Part shown: one piece after another, positions 6,700 to 11,372 of the stretch
How the letters are laid out: every line of letters starts with the position of its first letter
Position numbering within the stretch: position 1 is the stretch's first letter
NCBI GenBank assembly: GCA_007120485.1
Contig: SKNP01000078.1
Span: 1 to 11,372 of the forward strand
DNA length: 11,372 nucleotides
Source: Nitriliruptoraceae bacterium
GTDB lineage: Bacteria > Actinomycetota > Nitriliruptoria > Nitriliruptorales > Nitriliruptoraceae
Direction of reading: 5' to 3'
Notes under the pieces: generated by a model
Seen by the model: only the letters and a program-made list of their open reading frames with translations
Databases searched by the model: none
What the model was told of the DNA's origin: nothing
Position numbers and translations under genes: made by a program

Positions 6700-6717
6700 G
6701 CGCGGCGATCAGCCCTG
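6691..6717. terminator. Imperfect inverted repeat spanning both stop codons of convergent genes
   Basis: CAGGACTGA (6691-6699) and TCAGCCCTG (6709-6717) pair over 9 positions with one A-C mismatch. They enclose exactly the 9-bp intergenic spacer (GCGCGGCGA). Each arm is made of the last three codons of one of the two genes, including the stop. It could serve as a bidirectional terminator or RNA-end stabiliser. There is no T-tract. Confidence 0.4.
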
Positions 6718-8652
6718 GACGTAGATGATGACGGTGTCGCCTCGGGGGCGTCGGACCTCCGACGCCGGATCCTGATCGAGCACCCGGCCGCGGTTGAGGA
6801 ACGAGTCGATCAGGCTGCCGTCGCCCTCGCGGATCTCGACCTCGAACCCGAGGTCCTCGAGTTCGGCGACGGCGTCCTCGGCGGACTCGCCACGGACCAG
6901 CGGCACCGTGACCAGCTCGGGCCCGTCGCTGACGACCACCTCGACGACGCCGTCGCGGGTGAGGGTGTCGTCCGGTCCGGGAGACTGGGACAGCACGTGC
7001 CCCTCCGGGACGTCCGGATCGTGATCGCTGCCGGCGACCTCGAGTTCGAGCCCGGCGGCGAGCACCTCGGCTCGGGCGGCGTCGACCTCGATCCCGACGA
7101 GGTCGGGCACCTCGATGGGGGTAGGGCCGAGGCTGACGACCAACAGGACCGTGCTGGCCTCGTCGGCGGTGTCCTGCGGTCCAGGATCGGTGGCGACGAC
7201 GTGGCCCTCGGCGACGTCCTCGTCGTGGCGTTCGGTGGTGTCCACCTCGAACCCGAGCGACTCCATGGCCGCCCGGGCGTCGTCGACATCCGCACCGACG
7301 ACGTCGGGGACCTCGACCTGTGCCGGTCCGGCGGAGATGAGCAGCGTCACGTCGGTCCCCAGCCTGGCGGTCTCCGCCGGCTCCTGGCTGAGGACGTGGT
7401 CCTCGGGGACGTCGACGTCGGTCGGACGCTCGGGGTCGATCGACACCTCGAACCCGACGGACGTCAGCTGGTCACGGGCGGCGTCCAGTGGCTGGCCGGT
7501 GACGTCCGGGATCTCCGTCACCGGCGCGACGGTCCGATCCCAGTAGGCGTAGCCGCCTGCGGCGCCGCCGAGGAGCAGCAGCAGGGTCAGCAGCCAGAGC
7601 CAACGTCGGCGCCGCCGCGGTGGAGCCTCCTCCTCCTCGATCTGCGCGGTGGAACGGTGTGGCACCTCGCCGCGGTCGTCCGCTCCGGACGGGGGTGGTG
7701 GCGGAGGAGGTGAGCTGCCGCCCCCGGGCGCGATGGATGACGCCGGCTGGTGGACCGGGACGGCCGCGGCCGCGGCGGCCCGGACACCGCTGACATCCGG
7801 CGCGTCGCCACCGGCGCCGCGCGAGAGGGTGCGGCCGAACGCTGCCGCATCCGGGTAGCGGTCATCCGGTTCGAACGCGGTCGCGGTGGCGACCACGTCG
7901 TCGAGCCAGGTGGGTACCTGAGGGCGGCGCGACGACGGCGCGGGGATGGCCCGTTCGAGGTGGGCCATCGCGGTCGCGAACGGCGTGTCCGCCTGGTGTG
8001 GCGGTTCGCCCACCAGCGACTCGTAGAGCACGATGCCGAGCCCGTAGACGTCCGCACGAGCGTCGACGGGCTCGCTGCGCACCGCTTCCGGCGCGAGGTA
8101 GTGCGGCGAGCCGATCAGGACCTCGCCGCCGAACGTCGAGGTGGCGCTGGCCGCCGCCCGGGCGAGCCCGAAGTCGGTCACGCGGACGGTGCCGTCGCGG
8201 CCGAGCAGCAGGTTCTCCGGCTTGACGTCGCGGTGGACCAGGCCCGCGGCGTGCGCGGCCCCGAGCCCGGCGGCGACCGGCGCGAGCACCGCGACCGCTT
8301 CGTCGACGGGCAGGTGGCTGCGGACCCGGAGGACGTCGCGCAGTGACACCCCTTCGATCAGTTGGAGCACCAGGTAGGCGCCGTCGTCGGTCTCCCCCCA
8401 GTCGTGCACGGTGACCACGTTGGGGTGGGACAACGCCGCGGCTGCCCGCGCTTCGCGCCGGAACCGGTCGAGGAACGTCGGGTCGGTCGCCAGGTGGGCG
8501 TGGAGGAGCTTGACCGCGACCTCACGGTCGAGCACCTCGTCGTGAGCGCGATGCACGCTGGCCATCCCGCCGCGGCCCAGCTCATCGCGTAACACGTAGC
8601 GGCCACCGACCCGCGAAGGGACGGTGTCGCGGTGCAACGCGTGGTCGGCCAC
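6709..8652 (-). CDS. Transmembrane Ser/Thr protein kinase with four PASTA repeats (PknB/StkP-like)
   Basis: This is a membrane Hanks-type kinase of 647 residues. The kinase domain (about 18-280) has the glycine loop GRGGMASVH, K48 (VAVKLL), E67, catalytic HRDVKPEN (H140, D142, N147), DFG (160-162) and APE (187-189). The activation loop contains T171 and T173, a pair like the autophosphorylated threonines of M. tuberculosis PknB. A Pro/Gly-rich linker (about 300-325) and RRRRR precede the transmembrane helix at about 351-370. Four PASTA repeats follow (about 378-442, 445-510, 512-577, 580-647), starting with IPDVTG, VPDVVG, VPDLVG and VPLVRG; such repeats bind muropeptide or lipid II in characterised homologues. 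The start is the GTG at 8652 with GAGGG and a 7-nt spacer. No pstP, rodA or pbpA is adjacent, so this is not the classic pknB cell-division cluster. No catalytic residue is missing. Confidence 0.95.
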   Translation of the reverse strand: MADHALHRDTVPSRVGGRYVLRDELGRGGMASVHRAHDEVLDREVAVKLLHAHLATDPTFLDRFRREARAAAALSHPNVVTVHDWGETDDGAYLVLQLIEGVSLRDVLRVRSHLPVDEAVAVLAPVAAGLGAAHAAGLVHRDVKPENLLLGRDGTVRVTDFGLARAAASATSTFGGEVLIGSPHYLAPEAVRSEPVDARADVYGLGIVLYESLVGEPPHQADTPFATAMAHLERAIPAPSSRRPQVPTWLDDVVATATAFEPDDRYPDAAAFGRTLSRGAGGDAPDVSGVRAAAAAAVPVHQPASSIAPGGGSSPPPPPPPSGADDRGEVPHRSTAQIEEEEAPPRRRRRWLWLLTLLLLLGGAAGGYAYWDRTVAPVTEIPDVTGQPLDAARDQLTSVGFEVSIDPERPTDVDVPEDHVLSQEPAETARLGTDVTLLISAGPAQVEVPDVVGADVDDARAAMESLGFEVDTTERHDEDVAEGHVVATDPGPQDTADEASTVLLVVSLGPTPIEVPDLVGIEVDAARAEVLAAGLELEVAGSDHDPDVPEGHVLSQSPGPDDTLTRDGVVEVVVSDGPELVTVPLVRGESAEDAVAELEDLGFEVEIREGDGSLIDSFLNRGRVLDQDPASEVRRPRGDTVIIYVQG

Positions 8653-8686
8653 GGTCGAGCCCTCGGGCGGTTCGGCACGGGCCGTG

Positions 8687-8692
8687 AGGGTA
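8687..8692 (-). promoter_or_regulatory. Candidate -10 (TACCCT) for the PASTA kinase gene
   Basis: The minus strand carries CGTACCCTCACGGCC, placing TACCCT 34 bp before the GTG at 8652. Almost the same string, CGTACCCTCGCGGCC, precedes the thioredoxin-fold lipoprotein gene at a similar distance. No -35 consensus is evident; a 10-bp tandem repeat lies immediately upstream. Confidence 0.4.
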
Positions 8693-8694
8693 CG

Positions 8695-8714
8695 CCAGCG
8701 GCCGCCAGCGGCCG
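8695..8714. repeat. 10-bp perfect tandem repeat upstream of the kinase promoter
   Basis: CCAGCGGCCG occurs twice back to back (8695-8704, 8705-8714), directly upstream of the candidate -10 of the kinase gene and within the 75-bp gap after the lipoprotein stop. The period is about one helical turn, so it could be an operator, but GC-rich slippage would look the same. Confidence 0.5.
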
Positions 8715-8727
8715 GTGAAGGCGGTCG

Positions 8728-9261
8728 TCAGTCCCCGCGCTGGAGCCGGTCGAGGCGGTCGCGCAGCGTGGTGTAGAGGGTGCGAAGCTCCTCGACCTCC
8801 TCGCGCACGTCCTCCACGCCGCTCTGGGCCGTCGCCACCTCACCCTGCAGTTGCTCGGTCGCGCCGGCCAGCTCCTCCCGGATCGCCGCGAGGTCGGCGT
8901 CGCCGGACTCGAGGTCCTCGCCGATCTCGCCGAGGCGTTCGGTGAGCGACTCGAGCTGCTCGTCGGTGGACTCCAGCTGTTGTTCGACCTCGTCCTGGCC
9001 GCTGAGCTCCCGCTCGAGCCGACGGATGTCGGCGGACAGCTCATCCATCCGATCGAGGTCGCCTTCGAGCTGGTCGAGCCGCTCGTGTGTCGCTGAACGG
9101 TCGGCGCGGAGCTGCTCCACCTCGGCTTCGAGCTCGGCCACGTCCCCGTCGTCGTCCCCGCACCCGATGAGCACGACGGCCGCGACCGCCATCGACAGCC
9201 CGATGCGCACCTGCTCACGTGGGCGGGTGCGGGAAGGCGGCGGGTTCCGGTCGTGGGTCAC
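8728..9261 (-). CDS. Coiled-coil lipoprotein
   Basis: The protein has 177 residues. A polar, Arg-containing n-region (1-19) is followed by a hydrophobic segment (about 20-33) and the lipobox LIGC, with lipidated C34. It should be anchored to the outer face of the membrane. Acidic residues GDDDGD follow. The rest (about 41-175) is almost entirely helical heptads rich in Glu, Leu, Asp and Arg (for example LEAEVEQLRADR, RLDQLEGDLDRM, EEVEELRTLYTTLRDRLDRLQ), a long coiled coil with a likely hinge around 111-123. I do not recognise a named family. I chose the GTG at 9261 because it keeps a charged n-region and sits 8 nt after a TAGCCT box, suggesting a leaderless mRNA; the alternative GTG at 9210 would leave only two residues before the hydrophobic core. 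The stop lies 75 bp before the co-oriented kinase gene. Coiled-coil periodicity makes the exact role uncertain; a spacer or envelope scaffold is possible. Confidence 0.8.
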   Translation of the reverse strand: MTHDRNPPPSRTRPREQVRIGLSMAVAAVVLIGCGDDDGDVAELEAEVEQLRADRSATHERLDQLEGDLDRMDELSADIRRLERELSGQDEVEQQLESTDEQLESLTERLGEIGEDLESGDADLAAIREELAGATEQLQGEVATAQSGVEDVREEVEELRTLYTTLRDRLDRLQRGD

Positions 9262-9269
9262 GGCTGCGG

Positions 9270-9275
9270 AGGCTA
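9270..9275 (-). promoter_or_regulatory. Candidate -10 (TAGCCT) for a leaderless lipoprotein transcript
   Basis: TAGCCT on the minus strand is separated by 8 nt (CCGCAGCC) from the GTG at 9261. A -10 hexamer this close to an RTG start is the typical arrangement of leaderless actinobacterial genes. No Shine-Dalgarno sequence precedes that GTG, which fits. Confidence 0.45.
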
Positions 9276-9312
9276 CGGGTCTCACACGCGGATGCGAGGA
9301 CCCGGGGTCGGT

Positions 9313-9318
9313 TACGGT
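9313..9318 (+). promoter_or_regulatory. Candidate -10 (TACGGT) for the small divergent gene
   Basis: TACGGT fits TANNNT and lies 49 bp upstream of the GTG at 9368, predicting a leader of about 43 nt that would contain the strong Shine-Dalgarno at 9355-9360. No clear -35 is seen. Confidence 0.3.
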
Positions 9319-9367
9319 CACGCGCGCGGGCCGACGACGCCCGGCCGGCGAGGTGGAGGTAGACGTG

Positions 9368-9781
9368 GTGTTCCGAGGACGAGGCCGCGGCGGCGACGGA
9401 CCGGACCCCGAGGATGCGGACGGCGGCGTCACCGGACCGGTCGACGAGACCGCCATGACCTTCGACGACGAGCTCGAACGGATCGGGTTCCGTCCCCACG
9501 GTTCGAGCCGTCGTGGCGGCCGCATGTGGGTGCTGCCGTTCAACCGGTACCTGACGTTCGTGCTCCACGACTACCGGGACTCGGTCGTGCTGACGTGGGC
9601 GTTCGCGCTGGGTGAGTTCGCGGACGAGCGGGGCTGGCGTTCGAGCATGACCGATCTGACCACGGCCGAGATCTACCCGAAAACGGACGTGAAGCTGCCG
9701 CTGGACATCGAGGTGATCGGTGGCGAGATCACCCGGGTGCTGCAGTCGTTGCGCCTGGATCTCGGCGCGCCGGAGCTCTGA
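9368..9781 (+). CDS. Small hypothetical protein
   Basis: The protein has 137 residues from the GTG at 9368, or 108 from the ATG at 9455. I prefer 9368 because GGAGGT at 9355-9360 lies 7 nt before it (and 4 nt before the GTG at 9365), while the ATG at 9455 has only a weak GAG. The first 29 residues are then a Gly/Asp/Arg-rich disordered lead-in. The folded part starts at MTFDDELERIGFRPHG and contains MWVLPFNRYLTFVLHDYRD, VVLTWAFALGEFADERGW and PLDIEVIGGEITRVLQSLRLDLG. The alternating hydrophobic strands and C-terminal helix suggest a compact alpha/beta domain. No signal peptide or membrane helix is convincing. I do not recognise the family. It is divergent from the lipoprotein gene and convergent with the small membrane protein gene. 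Shadow frames extend far upstream (to 8780), but they overlap the lipoprotein gene. Confidence 0.75.
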   Translation: MFRGRGRGGDGPDPEDADGGVTGPVDETAMTFDDELERIGFRPHGSSRRGGRMWVLPFNRYLTFVLHDYRDSVVLTWAFALGEFADERGWRSSMTDLTTAEIYPKTDVKLPLDIEVIGGEITRVLQSLRLDLGAPEL

Positions 9782-9789
9782 CCTCGACC

Positions 9790-9808
9790 CGGGCGTCGCG
9801 GTCGCCCG
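9790..9808. terminator. Candidate bidirectional terminator hairpin
   Basis: CGGGCG (9790-9795) pairs with CGCCCG (9803-9808) around a 7-nt loop, in the 42-bp convergent gap between the stop at 9781 and the stop at 9824. It is a perfect 6-bp GC stem without a T-tract, suitably placed for both genes. Confidence 0.45.
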
Positions 9809-9823
9809 TCCGTACCGTGCGGC

Positions 9824-10174
9824 TCAGCGACGCCGCCGACGGGTCAGCTGCGGGGGGAGCAGGGACACGTCCGCGCTCGCGAGCCGGTCGCCCCGTTCGC
9901 CGGCCTTCAGCATGCCACGTACCGCCGAGCCGCCGATCACCACCACCTCGGCGACGAAGGCGACCAGTAGTCCCAAGCCGGCCAGCTCCCCCAAGCGAGC
10001 GAGGCCGAAGCCGTCCCCGGCGATCCCCAGGCCGACCCAGATCGTCACGACCCCGGTTGCGATGACGAGCAGCACCCGTCGCAGCCGGTGCGCGGTCCGA
10101 CGCCAGTCGACGATCGGCGGCACCGGCTCGTCGCCGGTGTCGGCCGTGGTCGGGCGGTGGTCGGGGTCGCTCAC
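9824..10174 (-). CDS. Small two-pass membrane protein, unknown function
   Basis: The protein has 116 residues. A polar N-terminus (1-33) ends in a basic patch (WRRTAHRLRR). It is followed by transmembrane helix 1 (about 34-52, VLLVIATGVVTIWVGLGIA), a short turn, transmembrane helix 2 (about 64-82, ELAGLGLLVAFVAEVVVIGG) and a basic C-terminal tail ending TRRRRR. By the positive-inside rule both termini should be cytoplasmic. The GTG at 10174 begins 3 bp after the stop of the thioredoxin-fold lipoprotein gene, with GGGGA and a 7-nt spacer formed from the end of that gene, so the two are probably co-transcribed and translationally coupled. I do not recognise the family. It could be an accessory to the lipoprotein, but that is only neighbourhood inference. 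Confidence 0.8.
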   Translation of the reverse strand: MSDPDHRPTTADTGDEPVPPIVDWRRTAHRLRRVLLVIATGVVTIWVGLGIAGDGFGLARLGELAGLGLLVAFVAEVVVIGGSAVRGMLKAGERGDRLASADVSLLPPQLTRRRRR

Positions 10175-10177
10175 CGG

Positions 10178-11215
10178 TCAGTCCCCGGCCGCATCGAAGG
10201 TCGGGAGCGCCTCGAGCTCGTCGAGCAGTTCGTCGAGGTCGAGCACGTTGTCCCAGCGCGCCTGGATGGTGCCGTCGGCGCCGACGAGGAACACCCAGGG
10301 TTCGTTGCCGCCGACCTCGGTCTGGATGTAGGCGGCGGCCGCGTCGTTGAGTTCCCCGGACTCGAAGTCCTCCCACACCTCGAGGTGGACGACGTCGACC
10401 CGGTCGTCGTAGTCGTCCGCCAGGTCGGCCATGATCTCGGTCAGCGGACCGCAGAACCGGGTCTGGCAGTACACCGGGGTGGTGACGGCCACCACGACGG
10501 GCCGGCCGGCCTCGATCGAGTCAGCGATCGAGGTGTCGTGCAGCTGGGGGTCGGGGATCTCGCCATCGGTGTGCTGGGCGCGAGAGTCGACCATGACCGG
10601 GTCGGCGTCGCCGTTGTCGACGTCGTCGATCGTGAGGTTGTCGACGGCCGGTGCCTCGTCGCCGACGTCGGGGACCTCGCTGTCCTCGACGACGTTGAAC
10701 GACTGCTGGCCGCTGACCACCGTGCCGTCGTCGAGCTCGGCGATGACCTGCAGGCCGTAGATCCCGGGCTCCGGCAGGTCGACACGGGCGCTGTAGACGC
10801 CGCTGCCGGTGTCGTCGACCAGCGTGGCGGTGTCGGCCTCACCCTCCGGCTCGAGGCCGGGGACGCCGAGGAAGCTGGCGGTCGTGGTCTGCTCGATCTC
10901 GGCTTCGGTGTCGGAACCGTCACCGAGGTAGGCCAGCCCGAACTGGACCTCGCCGAACGCGATCAGCTGTCGTGACGGGCTGAACACGCCGGCCATGAGC
11001 CGCTGGTCCTCGCCGGTCGTGATATCGAAGCTGGCGATCGCGATCGACAGCTCGGTCAGGTCGTCCTCCTCCACGGCGGCCGGATCGACCTCGTCGGGTC
11101 CGTCGTCGGCACCGCAGGCGGCGAGGATCAGCGCTGCGGCGGCAGCCGTCGCGAGGGGACGACGGCCACCAGTTCGGCGTGGACGACGAGGGGCGGAGGC
11201 GGAGGTCGGACGCAC
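10178..11215 (-). CDS. Thioredoxin-fold lipoprotein with CX4C cysteine pair
   Basis: The protein has 345 residues. An Arg-rich n-region (1-20) and hydrophobic core lead to the lipobox LAAC with C34, then an acidic linker (to about 55). Residues about 56-176 look like a beta-sandwich domain (QLIAFGEVQFGLAYLGDG, YSARVDLPEPGIYGLQVIAE). After VPDVGDEAPAVDNLT comes a thioredoxin-like domain (about 205-340): GRPVVVAVTTPVYC, then C250-QTRF-C255-GP, DVVHLEVWED, and EPWVFLVGADGTIQARWDN with the cis-Pro-like position P306. The cysteine spacing is CX4C rather than CXXC, so classic disulfide exchange is uncertain; peroxiredoxin- or SCO-like roles are alternatives. Only three Cys are present, including the lipidated one. 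It should face the extracytoplasmic side. The start is the GTG at 11215 with GGAG and a spacer of about 8 nt. It is the first gene of a two-gene operon. Confidence 0.85.
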   Translation of the reverse strand: MRPTSASAPRRPRRTGGRRPLATAAAAALILAACGADDGPDEVDPAAVEEDDLTELSIAIASFDITTGEDQRLMAGVFSPSRQLIAFGEVQFGLAYLGDGSDTEAEIEQTTTASFLGVPGLEPEGEADTATLVDDTGSGVYSARVDLPEPGIYGLQVIAELDDGTVVSGQQSFNVVEDSEVPDVGDEAPAVDNLTIDDVDNGDADPVMVDSRAQHTDGEIPDPQLHDTSIADSIEAGRPVVVAVTTPVYCQTRFCGPLTEIMADLADDYDDRVDVVHLEVWEDFESGELNDAAAAYIQTEVGGNEPWVFLVGADGTIQARWDNVLDLDELLDELEALPTFDAAGD

Positions 11216-11253
11216 GAACGCGCTCCAGGGACGGGTGGGGCAGCGAGGCCGCG

Positions 11254-11259
11254 AGGGTA
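11254..11259 (-). promoter_or_regulatory. Candidate -10 (TACCCT) for the thioredoxin-fold lipoprotein operon
   Basis: The minus strand reads CGTACCCTCGCGGCC, with TACCCT 38 bp before the GTG at 11215. The 15-bp string differs by one base from the one ahead of the kinase gene. No -35 is evident. Confidence 0.4.
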
Positions 11260-11282
11260 CGGCAGGTTCGCGACCCCGACGT

Positions 11283-11303
11283 GCGGGGGGCTCCCGCCCC
11301 CGC
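11283..11303. other. GC-rich hairpin near the right edge
   Basis: GCGGGGG (11283-11289) pairs with CCCCCGC (11297-11303) around a 7-nt loop, a perfect 7-bp stem. It lies upstream of the lipoprotein operon promoter and could be a terminator for an upstream gene outside the window. The rest of 11216-11372 holds only the promoter and ribosome binding site described and an 11-bp direct repeat (GGTCGCGCTGG at 11348-11358 and 11362-11372). Confidence 0.35.
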
Positions 11304-11372
11304 GTCCGCGATCCGGTCGAGGTGCGCCGACGAGGTCGTGCTGGTGGGGTCGCGCTGGCTCGGTCGCGCTGG

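Noticed and set aside
10088..10975. A 295-residue plus-strand frame opposite the thioredoxin-fold lipoprotein
   Set aside because: It is Val/Asp/Gly-rich, antisense to a gene with a lipobox and good ribosome binding site, with no recognisable domain.
11281..11372. A plus-strand open frame from a GTG at 11281 to the window end (MRGAPAPASAIRSRCADEVV...)
   Set aside because: It has no ribosome binding site, is only about 30 codons, and overlaps a hairpin; a divergent gene may begin near here but cannot be supported from this window.
1..11372. Search for tRNA, rRNA, CRISPR arrays, insertion sequences, attachment sites, toxin-antitoxin or defence genes
   Set aside because: No spaced direct repeats, terminal inverted repeats, transposase or integrase motifs, or RNA-gene-like sequences were seen; gene content reads as ordinary chromosome.

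Overview
This window looks like an ordinary chromosomal segment of a high-GC actinobacterium. By eye the GC content is roughly 70%. GTG starts are frequent, codon third positions are strongly G/C, candidate -10 boxes are of the TANNNT type, and there is a PASTA-domain Ser/Thr kinase and a zinc-ribbon/discoidin membrane protein of a kind common in Actinobacteria. The lineage could be a deep-branching one such as Nitriliruptoria/Euzebya relatives or Acidimicrobiia, but that is an impression and not a determination. I see no mobile element, tRNA, rRNA, CRISPR array or phage gene.

Left part (1-5376), housekeeping metabolism. A partial unrecognised protein runs off the left edge on the minus strand (554 to <1). 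Glycerol kinase (glpK, minus, 725-2233) is divergent from a two-gene plus-strand operon. That operon holds an inositol-monophosphatase-family phosphatase (2372-3199) and a low-specificity L-threonine aldolase (3196-4239), coupled by a 4-bp ATGA overlap. The aldolase converges on a type I-beta DAHP synthase (minus, 4306-5376), the first enzyme of the shikimate pathway.

Right part (5377-11372), envelope-facing genes. A zinc-ribbon single-pass membrane protein with an extracytoplasmic discoidin-like domain (plus, 5587-6699) converges, with only 9 bp between the stop codons, on a four-PASTA Ser/Thr protein kinase (minus, 6709-8652). Upstream of the kinase on the same strand is a short coiled-coil lipoprotein (8728-9261). 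Divergent from that is a small unrecognised protein (plus, 9368-9781). It converges on an apparent operon of a thioredoxin-fold lipoprotein with a CX4C cysteine pair (minus, 10178-11215) followed 3 bp later by a two-pass membrane protein (9824-10174).

Four of the eleven genes are predicted lipoproteins or membrane-spanning proteins beyond the cytoplasmic metabolic set, and the kinase could be their regulator, but nothing in the sequence proves a link. I do not see a clear novel multi-gene system. The most useful observations are regulatory or structural: overlapping antiparallel -10 elements between glpK and the phosphatase gene, a likely leaderless lipoprotein mRNA, a shared promoter-like motif ahead of the kinase and the thioredoxin-fold lipoprotein, an inverted repeat built from the last codons of two convergent genes, and an isolated DnaA-box match.
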